64,000 nucleotides of DNA from Szabonella alba (GTDB lineage Bacteria; Pseudomonadota; Alphaproteobacteria; Rhodobacterales; Rhodobacteraceae), in the NCBI RefSeq assembly GCF_016765775.1, contig NZ_JAESVN010000003.1, positions 467,065 through 531,064 on the forward strand. The letters run 5' to 3'. The position numbers and the translations under genes were made by a program. The notes beneath the pieces were generated by a model. It ran no database searches, had not been told where the DNA came from, and worked only from the letters and a program-made list of their open reading frames with translations. Positions 44,665 through 54,306 of the stretch are shown here, one piece after another (position 1 is the stretch's first letter; the number at the start of each line of letters is the position of its first letter).

Positions 44665-46428
44665 ATGTTGGACGCAGACCGCAAGACCAACCCCTATCGC
44701 TCGACCCGCCTCTTCGGGCGGCTCTGGTCGGGATGGCTGCACCGCTATCGCGGGCTGATGGCGTTGGCCTTTGGCATCATGGTGATCGAAGGCTCGACCC
44801 TCGGCGCGCTGTCCTGGATGATCAAGCCGCTGTTCGACCGGGTTTTCGCCGCGGGCGACGGCGGCGCACTGGTCTGGGTGGGCGCTGCAATTCTGGGCCT
44901 GTTTCTGGTCCGCGCGGTGACCTCGATCACCTCCAAGACGCTGATGACCAGCATCGCGCAGAAATCCTCGGCGCGGATGCAGGCCGATCTGCTGCGCCAT
45001 ATCCTGACGCTGGATGCGGGCTTTTTCCAGCGCAACCCGCCCGGGGCGCTGATCGAACGGGTTCAGGGCGACACTTTGGCCGTGCAGGGCGTGTGGTCGG
45101 TTTTCATCACCGGGGTCGGGCGCGATGCGGTGGCGCTGGTGGGGCTGTTCACGGTGGCGCTGGCGATTGATCCGGTCTGGACCTTGGCCGCCCTGGTCGG
45201 CGCGCCATTGCTGATCCTGCCCGCGCTGGTGGTGCAGCGCTATATCCGTCGCAAGACCGCCCTGATGCGCAATGAGGCGGGTCTGCGCGCCACCCGGCTG
45301 GACGAGATCTTTCACGGCATCAACGCGGTGAAGCTCAACCGCATGGAAGAGTATCAGGCCAGCCGCTTTGAGCAGATCCTGTCGCGCATCCTGCGCTGGG
45401 AAATCCGCACAATGGCCGGGCGCTCGACTATTCCGGCGCTGATCGACGTGATTACCGGGATCGGATTCTTTGCCGTTCTCATGCTGGCCGGACCGCAGAT
45501 CATGGATGGGTCGCGGACCGTGGGGGATTTCATGGCCTTCTTCTCGGCCATGGCGCTGACATTTCAGCCGATCCGGCGGCTGGGCGATGTCGCGGGCTAT
45601 TGGCAGATCGCGGCGGCCAGTCTGGAACGGTTGTTCCGGCTGTTCGACACCGAACCCGCGCCCCGCCCCGCCGCGACCGGCCGCCTGCCCGATGCCGGCG
45701 CGGCCCCCGCGATCCGGCTGCAGGATGTGCATTTCGCCTATGAGGGTGGCGGGCCGGTGCTGGACGGTCTGGATTTCACCGCGCCTGCGGGACGCATGAC
45801 CGCGCTGGTCGGCGCCTCGGGCGCGGGCAAAAGCACGGTGTTTTCGCTGCTGACCGGCATGGCCGAACCGGTCTTGGGCCGGATCACGCTGGACGGAACC
45901 GATATCGCGACGTTGCCGCTGGCGGATCTGCGCGCGCAATTTGCCGTCGTGTCGCAGGATTCGGCGCTGTTCGACGAAACGATCCGTGAAAATATCGTGC
46001 TGGGCCGCGAGGTCACGCCGCAGGATCTGGAGGCCGCACTTGAAGCCGCCCATGTTGCGGAATTCCTGCGCGCCCTGCCCAAGGGGCTGGACACCGCCGC
46101 CGGGCCGCGCGGTTCGGCCCTGTCGGGTGGTCAGCGCCAGCGCGTGGCCATTGCCCGCGCCCTTCTGGCCCGCGCGCCGGTTCTGTTGCTGGATGAGGCG
46201 ACAAGCGCGCTGGACGCGCAATCCGAGGCGCTGGTCTCCTCCGCGCTTGCCCGGCTTTCGCAAGGGCGCACGACGCTGGTGATTGCACATCGGCTGGCCA
46301 CAATCCGCGATGCCGATCTGATTGTGGTGATGGATCGCGGGCGCGTTGTGGATCAGGGAACGCATGATGACCTGCTGGCCCGCTCCGGCCTTTATGCCGA
46401 TCTGTGCAAGCTGCAGTTTCAGTCCTGA
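44665..46428 (+). CDS. MsbA-like ABC exporter (fused permease-ATPase)
   Basis: 587 residues. A six-TM exporter domain (about 25-330) is followed by an ATPase. Its Walker A is GASGAGKST, the signature LSGGQRQRVAIARALL and Walker B VLLLDEATSALD; the H-loop is in VIAHRLATIRDAD. It resembles MsbA/lipid A or multidrug half-exporters that work as homodimers. ATG 44665 is chosen after AGGGAAGG; the open frame upstream to 44482 is Pro/Arg-rich and unlikely to be translated. It is 38 bases upstream of the ygfZ-like gene on the same strand. Confidence 0.9.
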   Translation: MLDADRKTNPYRSTRLFGRLWSGWLHRYRGLMALAFGIMVIEGSTLGALSWMIKPLFDRVFAAGDGGALVWVGAAILGLFLVRAVTSITSKTLMTSIAQKSSARMQADLLRHILTLDAGFFQRNPPGALIERVQGDTLAVQGVWSVFITGVGRDAVALVGLFTVALAIDPVWTLAALVGAPLLILPALVVQRYIRRKTALMRNEAGLRATRLDEIFHGINAVKLNRMEEYQASRFEQILSRILRWEIRTMAGRSTIPALIDVITGIGFFAVLMLAGPQIMDGSRTVGDFMAFFSAMALTFQPIRRLGDVAGYWQIAAASLERLFRLFDTEPAPRPAATGRLPDAGAAPAIRLQDVHFAYEGGGPVLDGLDFTAPAGRMTALVGASGAGKSTVFSLLTGMAEPVLGRITLDGTDIATLPLADLRAQFAVVSQDSALFDETIRENIVLGREVTPQDLEAALEAAHVAEFLRALPKGLDTAAGPRGSALSGGQRQRVAIARALLARAPVLLLDEATSALDAQSEALVSSALARLSQGRTTLVIAHRLATIRDADLIVVMDRGRVVDQGTHDDLLARSGLYADLCKLQFQS

Positions 46429-46466
46429 CCCCCGCCCCCTATATTGGGGCGATACAGGAGAATGCC

Positions 46467-47240
46467 ATGACTGCCGCCCTCACCCCTGCCGCCCTGCCCG
46501 AACGTCATCTGGCCGAAGTGACCGGCACCGATGCGCTGAACTTCCTGCAGGATATGGTCACCAATGACCTGCTGCCGTTGTCGCGCGGCCCCGGCATCGT
46601 CTGGACCGCGCTGCTGACACCGCAGGGCAAATATCTGGCAGATTTCTTCGTGGTACAGACCGGCGCGGCGCTTTTGCTGGACCTGCCCGCCACAGTGGCC
46701 GAAGGGGTGCTGAAACGGTTGAACATGTACCGGCTGCGCGCCGATGTCGCCTTTGCGGCATCAGGACTGTCGGTCGGGCGCGGTCTGGGGGATGCGCCCG
46801 CCGGCGCACTGCCCGATCCGCGCCATCCCGCCCTTGGCTGGCGCCACTACGCCCCCGATGCGACCGATGCGGCCGGTATCGACTGGGACGCGATCCGCGT
46901 GGCGCATCTGATCCCCGAGACCGGGATCGAACTTGTGCCCGATGACAGCTACATCCTTGAGATGGGCTTTGACCGGCTGCATGGCGTCGATTTCCGCAAG
47001 GGCTGCTATGTCGGGCAAGAGGTCACCGCGCGGATGAAGCACAAGACCGAGTTGCGCAAAGGGCTGGCCCGGGTGCGCATCGAGGGCGCGGCCCCGCCCG
47101 GCACCGAGATCACCGCCGGGGACAAGGTTGTGGGGCGCCTTGGCACGCAATCGGGGGATGCCGCACTGGCCTATCTGCGCTTCGATCAGGCAAAGGGCGA
47201 GATGCAGGCAGGATCTGCCCGAATTTCAGGCGAACCATGA
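46467..47240 (+). CDS. ygfZ: YgfZ/GcvT-like folate-binding protein
   Basis: 257 residues. Helps Fe-S enzymes such as MiaB using tetrahydrofolate. The diagnostic motif KGCYVGQEVTARMKHKTELR is complete with its Cys. The N-terminal EVTGTDALNFLQDMVTNDL and LTPQGKYLADFFV are the GcvT-fold start. It follows the ABC exporter by 38 bases with CAGGAGAAT before the ATG. It is shorter than E. coli YgfZ (326), as is usual in alphaproteobacteria. Confidence 0.93.
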   Translation: MTAALTPAALPERHLAEVTGTDALNFLQDMVTNDLLPLSRGPGIVWTALLTPQGKYLADFFVVQTGAALLLDLPATVAEGVLKRLNMYRLRADVAFAASGLSVGRGLGDAPAGALPDPRHPALGWRHYAPDATDAAGIDWDAIRVAHLIPETGIELVPDDSYILEMGFDRLHGVDFRKGCYVGQEVTARMKHKTELRKGLARVRIEGAAPPGTEITAGDKVVGRLGTQSGDAALAYLRFDQAKGEMQAGSARISGEP

Positions 47241-47568
47241 AAACCCACGCGGGTTGAGTCGTCTAGGCCAAGAAACGCCCCCACCTGACAACCCAGGATA
47301 GAATAATTCGGCCACCGTGCCCCCATCGCCTGCGGCAGCAGGGACTCGCCCGGAATATGGCAATTTCCTGACAACAGCTTGAAGATCAGCCCCAGACCCC
47401 TAGATCTACGTAAGAACAGGCCGTGACTACCACGAAATGCTGTGATCGCTCCGATAAGCCATGCACTAGACGCATGGCAGTCATTCCAAACTGGAAATGA
47501 CGAATCGCAGATAAATCGTCATAGTGCGCGGACGTCAGAAAACGCAAGAGCAAGAATAGGACGGCGAG
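47241..47568. other. Leader region before the small conserved gene
   Basis: 328 bases without a supported gene. AACCCACGCGGGTT just after the ygfZ stop is a weak hairpin. The distal half is AT-richer than its surroundings and carries a series of inverted repeats, listed separately. Confidence 0.5.
47459..47522. promoter_or_regulatory. Three stacked inverted repeats upstream of a small conserved gene
   Basis: CCATGC/GCATGG (47459-47464, 47472-47477), TCATTCCA/TGGAAATGA with one bulge (47481-47500) and ATGACGA/TCGTCAT (47497-47503, 47516-47522) lie side by side, 47-110 bases before the ATG at 47569. Such density suggests operators or a structured leader. Confidence 0.45.
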
Positions 47569-47889
47569 ATGGTCGATTTCGTTGATGGTACAGCGTTCAA
47601 CTTTGAACAGGGGCAGCGCGCGCGCAAGCTGTTTGCAGCAGTCGTGCTGGCAGCTCTGGACGACGCGATCGCCGATGATAAGAAATATGGCAATGGTCCC
47701 GACCAGATTGCCCGCTGGGCGCGGTCGCGCGACGGGCGCGAGGTTCTGTCCTGCGCCGGGATCGACCCGAATGAGCGGGTGGTCAAGGGGCTGATGGAAT
47801 TCGTCTCGAAAGGCGTGCGCACCTCGGTCGCATTGTCGCGTGAGGAATCCGAGCGCCGCAATGCGCTGGAACAGGCCGAAGCAGCCTGA
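47569..47889 (+). CDS. Small conserved protein (DUF6280-like, putative DNA-binding)
   Basis: 106 residues, all helical in appearance. It contains FNFEQGQRARKLFAAVVLAA, DDKKYGNGPDQIARWARSRD and GREVLSCAGIDPNERVVKGL. The segment QIARWARSRDGREVLSCAGI resembles a helix-turn-helix. I believe it belongs to a Rhodobacterales family called DUF6280, and I associate that family loosely with gene-transfer-agent regulation in Rhodobacter; neither was verified. It stands alone, preceded by stacked inverted repeats and followed by a weak terminator. Rather low-Ala N-terminus and strong conservation by eye suggest a genuine gene. Confidence 0.75.
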   Translation: MVDFVDGTAFNFEQGQRARKLFAAVVLAALDDAIADDKKYGNGPDQIARWARSRDGREVLSCAGIDPNERVVKGLMEFVSKGVRTSVALSREESERRNALEQAEAA

Positions 47890-48210
47890 GATCCTTCTGT
47901 CTTTGCAAGCCAGTTGAGCGCGCCTCTTCCGGGGCGCGTTTGGCTTTTGCAGGCTGCTGCCTTGCCATATCGGCTGCCTGTCACATCGGCGGTCGCGCCA
48001 TGCCCCGGCAGGGTCGGCTTGTGATGTCCTACCAAGAGGGCGAAGCCCGGTATGTCCATCCTGCTGTGTACGAAACTTGGGGCGATGCGCAGCACCTAGG
48101 CCTTCGACTTACGCCACAAGACCGCGCTGGCAGTTCCAACGACACGGGGTGCACAACTCAGGCCGCAGGGCCTGCCTTGCGATCCATGCACCCTGCCCGG
48201 TCGAAACAGA
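47890..48210. other. Gene-free stretch with a weak terminator
   Basis: Just after the small gene, CGCGCC (47919-47924) pairs with GGCGCG (47933-47938), followed by a TTTGGCTTTT tail at 47938-47947, a weak Rho-independent terminator. The remaining 260 bases to the PopZ-like stop hold no reading frame or RNA gene I can support. Confidence 0.5.
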
Positions 48211-49230
48211 TCAGTTGAAATCGCGCGAGGTCAGGGCGCGGGCGATCTCGGCCCGGACCAGCTTGCGGACATTGCGGGTGATGCGCTCTCCCAGGGTGCC
48301 GCTCAGCTCTTCGCGGATGATGTCGCGGACCAGATCGCGCAGCAATGCCTCGTCATAATGCGGACCGGCGGCGCCAATGGCGTCGTCTGCGCCATCCGGG
48401 CCGTCGTCATCCTCTGATCCCCCGAACCATGCCCGGTGCTCTGCACCACGATCCCGTTCCGCGCGCGCTGTCCCGGCCTGCTGCTGCCGTGTTTCATCCT
48501 CGGATTCCGCCCGTTCTGCGGCTTCGATCTCGGCCCGGGCGGCGGCCTCGGCGGCTTCGGCCTCGGTCGGGGAAAGCCCGTTATCGGCTTCCACCAGCGG
48601 CGCATCCGGCATGGGCGAGGCGATATCGCTGCCCCATTCGGGCCGCTTCCATGCGAAACTGCCGAAACCGCTATCCCCGGTTTCCGATTCCCATTCTTCC
48701 CGGTTCTGATCGACGGCAGATCCGATGGAGGACAGGACCGCGCCCAGCCCCGCCACAGGCGGCTGCGTCACCCCCGCTGTTATCGGCGCGGATGCCGGAT
48801 CTGCGGGTCGCGGCCCGGGTGACCCTTCGGTCACATCACTCCGCTGGCTTGCATCCAGCGTCAGCGGGCTGGCGCGGACCGAGGTGAAGGACAGCACCGG
48901 CCCTTCATCTGCGGCTGCAGCGTCGGGCGCCCTGCCTTCGTTGCTGGCGGGTTGCGCAGGCCCCGGCGCGGCGGGAGGGGCCGCTTCAAAAGGCCGCGCG
49001 GCCTCTTCCGGCGGGCGCGCAGGCTCGGCATCCTCAACAATCCGCAAAGCGGGCGTCAGGATCAGCTTGTCATCCTCGGCAAGAGCCATAGCAGCGCGTG
49101 CCGCATCGGCCCCTTCCGTTCCCGCCGCCGCGCCCATGCGGGGTTCCGCGGGTCGCAGGTCTTCGGAAACCAGCCTACGGATAGAGGACAAGACATCCTC
49201 GATCTCGCCTGAACTCATCGGTTCTGACAT
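48211..49230 (-). CDS. PopZ-like (DUF2497) polar organising protein
   Basis: 339 residues with the PopZ layout. A short N-terminal helix (SSGEIEDVLSSIRRLVSED) is followed by a long acidic Pro/Ala-rich disordered middle (about 30-290) and a C-terminal helical block (LRDLVRDIIREELSGTLGER to RKLVRAEIARALTS). PopZ forms condensates at cell poles and anchors chromosome centromeres in Caulobacter. This protein is about twice as long as Caulobacter PopZ through the linker. It lies next to tolC and a pcm-like gene, the same neighbourhood as in other alphaproteobacteria. Function here is inferred. Confidence 0.75.
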   Translation of the reverse strand: MSEPMSSGEIEDVLSSIRRLVSEDLRPAEPRMGAAAGTEGADAARAAMALAEDDKLILTPALRIVEDAEPARPPEEAARPFEAAPPAAPGPAQPASNEGRAPDAAAADEGPVLSFTSVRASPLTLDASQRSDVTEGSPGPRPADPASAPITAGVTQPPVAGLGAVLSSIGSAVDQNREEWESETGDSGFGSFAWKRPEWGSDIASPMPDAPLVEADNGLSPTEAEAAEAAARAEIEAAERAESEDETRQQQAGTARAERDRGAEHRAWFGGSEDDDGPDGADDAIGAAGPHYDEALLRDLVRDIIREELSGTLGERITRNVRKLVRAEIARALTSRDFN

Positions 49231-49361
49231 GTTCTCTGCCCTTTGCCCCTCGGGCCCAGTCTAATCCGCCCCCGGCCCCGGTGACAAGAATTGGCACGGG
49301 TGCGGTCAACGAAATCCGCGCAAAGACACGGATTGCGCGGAATGCGGCCCAAAGCGACGCG

Positions 49362-50735
49362 TCAGTTCCGGGTCTTGCCGATGGATTTCATCACCCGGTC
49401 CAGCCGCTTGCCCTGCGTCGATGTCGCCGGCGCATTGCGCACCGCGCGGTAATAGGCCTCGGGGTCATGGGTCGGGATGCCAAGCTTCAGATGCTCGACT
49501 GTCAGCAGTCCCATGCGCGACAGCAGGGTATAGGTGCCGGTATCGCGCAGCGCGTCGGCCGAAAGCCGCGTGGTGCGGGCGTTCAGCAATTCCTGTTCGG
49601 CATTCAGCACGTCCAGCGTGGTGCGCGACCCCAGCCGCGCCTCTTCCCGCACACCCTCATAGGCGGTCTGGGCGGCGCGGATCTGCTCATCGCTGGCCGA
49701 GATGCTGGCGCGCGCAACCGAAAGGTTCGACCACGCCTCCCCCACCGCCTGCGAGATCACCGCACCCTGACGATGCAATTGCGCCCGGGTCGAATCCCGC
49801 CGCGCCATGGACTGGCGATACAGCGAGGAATTGCGCCCGCCGGAATAAAGCGTCTGGTTCAGCGTCAGGCCGAAGCTTTGCGAATCAGAGCTTCCGGCGC
49901 GGTCATTGATTGCGGCGCTGGCCGACAGGGTAGGCCCCATATCGGCCTTGGCCCGGTCGACATTGGCCTCGGAAACCGCGACCTGTTGCTGCAACTGCCG
50001 GATCGAGGGATGGGTGCGCAGCGCAATGGCGCGGGCCTCATCCACACTTGCCGGGATCGCGGGCGGGCGCGGCATGGGCGCCAGCTGTCCCGGCGAATTG
50101 CCGACGGCAAGGCGGTAATTCTCACGCGCGATGGCCAGATCGCCCTCGGCCTCGGCCAGCGCGGACCGGGCAGAGGCCAGCCGCGCCTCGGCGATGGACA
50201 CATCGGTGCGGGTGATCTCACCCACTTCGAACCGGTCGCGCGCGGCGCGCAATTCCTGCGTGATCAGACGCATGTTCGCCTGACGCAAGGACACCGCATC
50301 CTGTGTCAGACGCACATTCACATAGGAGGACACGGCGGCCAGAAGCACATCCTGTTCAACGCCAACCAGCGCCTGACGGGTTGCCAGAACGCCTGCCTCG
50401 GCCGCACGGATCGCGGCGGCGTTGCGCCCGAAATCCAGTAGCGTCAGTTCCGCCGACAGCGACAGCGATGCGGCAAGCCCGTCATTCAGGCCCCCGCCAC
50501 TTTCATTCGTATGGGTGGCTCCGGCCCGCAGGGCAATGATCGGGCGCAGGCTGGAGACGGCTTGCGCGACATCCTCATCCGCAGCCCGCAGCACGGCGCG
50601 GTTCTGGTCCAGAAGATCCGAATTCCGATAGGCCGCGATCAGCGCATCCGCCAGCGTCTCGGCGCTGGCCATCTGGCCGCCGAACAGGGCAACCGCAACC
50701 GCCGTCACGGTCAAGGCCCGCTTCAATACCCGCAT
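49362..50735 (-). CDS. tolC: TolC family outer-membrane efflux protein
   Basis: 457 residues. A signal peptide (about 1-25, ASA) is followed by two OEP repeats of coiled-coil and beta strands. TLADALIAAYRNSDLLDQNRA opens the mature protein, and the equatorial and tunnel helices contain AEAGVLATRQALVGVEQDVL and REEARLGSRTTLDVLNAEQE. It forms the trimeric duct for RND and type I secretion; the pump at 54-4918 could use it. ATG 50735 starts a proper signal peptide; the open frame upstream overlaps the methyltransferase. Confidence 0.92.
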   Translation of the reverse strand: MRVLKRALTVTAVAVALFGGQMASAETLADALIAAYRNSDLLDQNRAVLRAADEDVAQAVSSLRPIIALRAGATHTNESGGGLNDGLAASLSLSAELTLLDFGRNAAAIRAAEAGVLATRQALVGVEQDVLLAAVSSYVNVRLTQDAVSLRQANMRLITQELRAARDRFEVGEITRTDVSIAEARLASARSALAEAEGDLAIARENYRLAVGNSPGQLAPMPRPPAIPASVDEARAIALRTHPSIRQLQQQVAVSEANVDRAKADMGPTLSASAAINDRAGSSDSQSFGLTLNQTLYSGGRNSSLYRQSMARRDSTRAQLHRQGAVISQAVGEAWSNLSVARASISASDEQIRAAQTAYEGVREEARLGSRTTLDVLNAEQELLNARTTRLSADALRDTGTYTLLSRMGLLTVEHLKLGIPTHDPEAYYRAVRNAPATSTQGKRLDRVMKSIGKTRN

Positions 50736-50787
50736 ATCCTGCCCTTTCCTGCGCCTGATCGACCTGCCGTTATCGCCGGCCTTGATA

Positions 50788-51441
50788 TCAGAGCGTGAAT
50801 TCCGCAACCTTCGCAAAACCCGGCAGCACCGGGGCCGCCGCGTTGAACGCATCGCGCCAGGAGATCCCCTGCGCGCTGCGCAATCCGATCCGGGCCACGC
50901 CAAGCCGCCCTTCCATGAAGATGCAGCCGATCCGCCCGCCATCGGCCAGTTGATCCAGCAGCGCCTGCGGCACTGTCTCAACCGCGCCTTCGACAAGAAT
51001 GGCATCATAGGGGCCATGTTTGGCAGCCCCTTCTGTCAGCGGGCCGGTCACAACCGCGGCATTGTCGACCCCGCCTGCGGCAAGGCGACGCTCGGCCTCG
51101 GCGGCCATGTCGGCATCTTCCTCAAGCGCGATGACCGCATCGACCATCCGTGCCACGACTGCCGCCGAATAGCCAAGACCACAACCCAGATCCAGCACCA
51201 GTTCCCCGGGGCGCAGATCCATCGCATCCAGCAGTTTGGCAAAGCTGCGCGGCTCCAGAATCACGCGCCCGGGGGCAAGGTCCAGATTCTCGCCCATATA
51301 GGCCGTCTCGCGCTGCGCATCGGGAACGTAAGCCTCACGCGGGACCGCCAGCATCGATTCAATGATCGGAAACTTTGTGACATCCGAGGGGCGCACCTGC
51401 GTGTCCACCATCATCGTCCGGCGCGAGGAATAGTCGGTCAT
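50788..51441 (-). CDS. Protein-L-isoaspartate O-methyltransferase family protein
   Basis: 217 residues. SAM-dependent methyltransferase with motif [36 protein letters not shown] near the N-terminus, [19 protein letters not shown] and [20 protein letters not shown] follow the Pcm family. The true isoaspartate-repair activity is uncertain in this alphaproteobacterial branch, which sits beside tolC. It is upstream of tolC by 52 bases, so co-transcribed. Confidence 0.87.
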   Translation of the reverse strand: MTDYSSRRTMMVDTQVRPSDVTKFPIIESMLAVPREAYVPDAQRETAYMGENLDLAPGRVILEPRSFAKLLDAMDLRPGELVLDLGCGLGYSAAVVARMVDAVIALEEDADMAAEAERRLAAGGVDNAAVVTGPLTEGAAKHGPYDAILVEGAVETVPQALLDQLADGGRIGCIFMEGRLGVARIGLRSAQGISWRDAFNAAAPVLPGFAKVAEFTL

Positions 51442-51550
51442 AGCTGAACTCGTCGGTCTGGTTTTTTCAAAATCGGTTCTGCCACAGTTGTGCGGTCACG
51501 GCAACAAGCGATGGATGACCCGACCGCCCAACCCGGGCGCTGTGGCAGAC

Positions 51551-52609
51551 TTACTCCTCCAGAAGGATGAAATCTGCGGCAGCGGCGCTGATCTCGGTCT
51601 GCGATCCGACCGGCGGCGGCGGCGTATCGGGACGGTTGAACGTGTCCAGATTGACCTGCGTTCCCGCAGCCCCGACCCGGATCCGGATGACCGAACCCAG
51701 AAAATGCACCTGGTCAATGCGGGCGGGCAGCGTGACCTCCCGGGCCGGATCGCGGCCCAGATGCACCGCCTCGGGGCGCAGGGCCAGCGTGACCGCAGCA
51801 CCGCGCGGCCGGTCCACCGCCCGCCCCAGTTTCACCAGCACCTCCCCCAGCCGCACCACGCCCGAGGCCGGAACCTCAAGCACGCCGCGAAACAGGTTCA
51901 GCGTGCCGACGAAATTCGCCACGAAGGCGCTGGAGGGTTTGTTGTAAACCTCAAACGGCGTGCCCACCTGATCGGCGACACCGCCATTCATCACCACGAT
52001 CCGGTCGGAAATGGACAGCGCCTCTTCCTGATCATGGGTGACAAAAATGGTGGTGATGCCCAGATCCTGCTGAATCGCGCGGATCTCATTGCGCAGTGAG
52101 ACGCGGACCTTGGCATCCAGCGCCGACAGCGGTTCATCCAGCAGCAGAACGCGCGGTCGCGGGGCCAGCGCGCGGGCCAGTGCCACACGCTGCTGCTGGC
52201 CCCCCGAAAGCTGGAACGGATAGCGCGCGCCCAGATCGGGCAGGCCGATCAGGGCCAGCATTTCTGCCACACGGGCATCCCGCTCGGCCCGGGCGACGCC
52301 CTTGACGCGCAGCCCGAAGGCCACATTCTCGGCCACGGTCAGGTTGGGAAACAGCGCATAGGCCTGAAACATCATGCCGATATTGCGGGCATTGGCGCGC
52401 AGCCCGGTCACATCCTGACCTTCGATCACGATACTGCCCGAACTGGGCATCTCAAACCCCGCGACCATGCGCAGCACGGTCGTCTTGCCACAGCCCGAGG
52501 GGCCGAGAAAGGACACAAACTCGCCCTTGTCGATATCAAGGTTGAAATCCTTGACGACATGATTGGCGCCAAAGGATTTTTCCAGATGGTTGAGCGTCAG
52601 ATAGGACAT
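51551..52609 (-). CDS. PotA-type ABC importer ATPase
   Basis: 352 residues. Walker A is GPSGCGKTT, the signature LSGGQQQRVALARALA and Walker B VLLLDEPLSALD. The H-loop is in IFVTHDQEEALSISDRIVVM. A C-terminal TOBE-type regulatory domain (about 270-350) follows, as in polyamine, iron and phosphonate importers. It overlaps the upstream permease gene by one base (TGATG). It is the last gene of the four-gene importer operon. Confidence 0.93.
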   Translation of the reverse strand: MSYLTLNHLEKSFGANHVVKDFNLDIDKGEFVSFLGPSGCGKTTVLRMVAGFEMPSSGSIVIEGQDVTGLRANARNIGMMFQAYALFPNLTVAENVAFGLRVKGVARAERDARVAEMLALIGLPDLGARYPFQLSGGQQQRVALARALAPRPRVLLLDEPLSALDAKVRVSLRNEIRAIQQDLGITTIFVTHDQEEALSISDRIVVMNGGVADQVGTPFEVYNKPSSAFVANFVGTLNLFRGVLEVPASGVVRLGEVLVKLGRAVDRPRGAAVTLALRPEAVHLGRDPAREVTLPARIDQVHFLGSVIRIRVGAAGTQVNLDTFNRPDTPPPPVGSQTEISAAAADFILLEE

Positions 52610-53391
52610 CAGGCCTTGGCCCTTTCATGTTTGGCAAGGCGCGTGGCCAGTTGCATCAACCCCATGCAGCCCCAGGTCAGCGCGAAGGCGATCACCGCCA
52701 GCGCCGGGGGTTCATAGGCGCGGTTCGCGCCGATCAACTGCATGAACGGCCCGAAGGCGGGACGGTTCAGAAGGGCCGCCATGGTGAATTCGCCCATCAC
52801 GATGGCCAGCGTCAGGAAAGCCCCCGACAGCACCGCCACCATGACATTGGGCAGGATGATCCGCGCCAGAATCGTGATCCATCCGGCGCCAAGGCTTTGC
52901 GCCGCCTCGGTCAGCGTTCCGACATCGATGGTGCGCAGCCCGGTATCGACGGCTCGATACATATAGGGCAGTGCCAGCGTCGCATAGCCCATGGTCAGCA
53001 GGATATCGGTGCCAAGGGCCGAACCCGTCATCGGCAGCCAGGACGAGGTGTTGTAAAGCCGGATATAGCCGAAGACGATCACGATGGCCGGGATCACCAG
53101 CGGCAGCAATGTGACGAATTCCACAAAGGGGCGCGCCTGCGGCAGTTTCAGCCGCACCCAATAGGCGGTCGGCACAACCAGCAGCACGCCGAACAGGATC
53201 GTCGCCCCCGCCAGTTTCAGCGAATAGCCGAAGGTCGCCCAGAACCGCGGATCGGCAAAGACCACCGCATAGGCATCCAGCGAATATTCCCCCCGCCGCA
53301 TCCGCAGCGAGAATTCGGCCATGCCGACCAGCGGCATCAGGAAATAGAAACATCCCAGCAGAAACACGGTCCAGGCAAGGAAGCGCATCAT
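52609..53391 (-). CDS. ABC importer permease (PotC-like)
   Basis: 260 residues with six TM helices. The EAA loop LTEAAQSLGAGWITILARIILPN docks the ATPase. It pairs with the other permease to form the heterodimer channel. ATG 53391 overlaps the stop of the preceding permease (ATGA); ATG 53400 and 53388 are alternatives. The binding-protein gene upstream completes the system. Confidence 0.9.
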   Translation of the reverse strand: MMRFLAWTVFLLGCFYFLMPLVGMAEFSLRMRRGEYSLDAYAVVFADPRFWATFGYSLKLAGATILFGVLLVVPTAYWVRLKLPQARPFVEFVTLLPLVIPAIVIVFGYIRLYNTSSWLPMTGSALGTDILLTMGYATLALPYMYRAVDTGLRTIDVGTLTEAAQSLGAGWITILARIILPNVMVAVLSGAFLTLAIVMGEFTMAALLNRPAFGPFMQLIGANRAYEPPALAVIAFALTWGCMGLMQLATRLAKHERAKA

Positions 53392-54254
53392 TTCAGCCAC
53401 CTTTCCGACCGCACCCGCAGCCAGATATACAGGATGTTTGCCGCCGCAGTGATGACGATCATCCCGAAGGCCAGCGCATAGCCCAGATTGGGATTGCCCA
53501 GCACATCCCCCCGGATCTGCGCGAACAGCTTGATCGGCACGATGTTCAACTGCGGCCCCGTCAGGGCAAAGGCGGTCGCCACCGCGCCAAAGGCATTGGC
53601 AAAAAGCAGCGCAAACGTGCCAAGGATCGAGGGAAACAGGATCGGCAGCGCCACCATGCGCCAGTATTGCGCGCCCGTGGCGCCCAGCACCTCGGCCGCC
53701 TCACGCCATTCGCGTTTCAGCCCGTCCAGCGCCGGGGTGATGATGAGGATCATCAGCGGGATCTGGAAGAACAGATAGGTGATGACAAGGCCCCAATAGG
53801 ACAGAAGGTTGAACCCCATCGCCCGCAGATTGATGCCGAATTCACTGCGCAGCCAGACGGTGATCAGGCCGACCGGACCCAATGTCGCGATGAAGGCAAA
53901 GGCCAGCGGCACGCCCGCGAAATTAGACGCAACCCCGGAAAAGGTGATCAGCGGGTTGCGCAGGCCCTTGGGCAGGCCCCCGAACACCACCGCCGCCGCC
54001 ATGCCGAAGCCCACCGCACAGCCCAGAAGCGCCGTGACGAAGGACAGCTTGATCGAGGTCCAATAGGCATTGCGGTTCGACGCGGTGTTGAGATCGACAA
54101 AATTCTGCAATGTGAATCCGCCCTCCTGCCCCTGAAAAGCGCCGATGACGATCTTCATCGTCGGCAGGATCAGAAACAGAACGGCAAAGGCGGTGAAGGG
54201 CAAAAGCCCCAGCCATGCCGCGTTGAAAGGCAGGCGCCTTGATTTCGAAGCCAT
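53388..54254 (-). CDS. ABC importer permease (PotB-like)
   Basis: 288 residues. The first TM (about 12-35) is followed by a periplasmic loop and five more TM helices. The EAA loop is EWREAAEVLGATGAQYWRMV, ending at the ALPIL segment. It is coupled to the second permease by ATGA. Start ATG 54254 (MASKSRRLPF) follows GGGAATTTC; the longer frame to 54323 runs into the hairpin region and is unlikely. Confidence 0.9.
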   Translation of the reverse strand: MASKSRRLPFNAAWLGLLPFTAFAVLFLILPTMKIVIGAFQGQEGGFTLQNFVDLNTASNRNAYWTSIKLSFVTALLGCAVGFGMAAAVVFGGLPKGLRNPLITFSGVASNFAGVPLAFAFIATLGPVGLITVWLRSEFGINLRAMGFNLLSYWGLVITYLFFQIPLMILIITPALDGLKREWREAAEVLGATGAQYWRMVALPILFPSILGTFALLFANAFGAVATAFALTGPQLNIVPIKLFAQIRGDVLGNPNLGYALAFGMIVITAAANILYIWLRVRSERWLK

Positions 54255-54306
54255 GAAATTCCCTGTCACGACCAGCCCTGCCTGAACGGCAGGACCCCAA
54301 AGACGG

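Noticed and set aside
47535..48095. A 186-codon minus-strand frame opposite the small conserved gene
   Set aside because: Its codons are the mirror of the conserved plus-strand gene and the remainder is Ser/Arg-rich without homology that I recognise.
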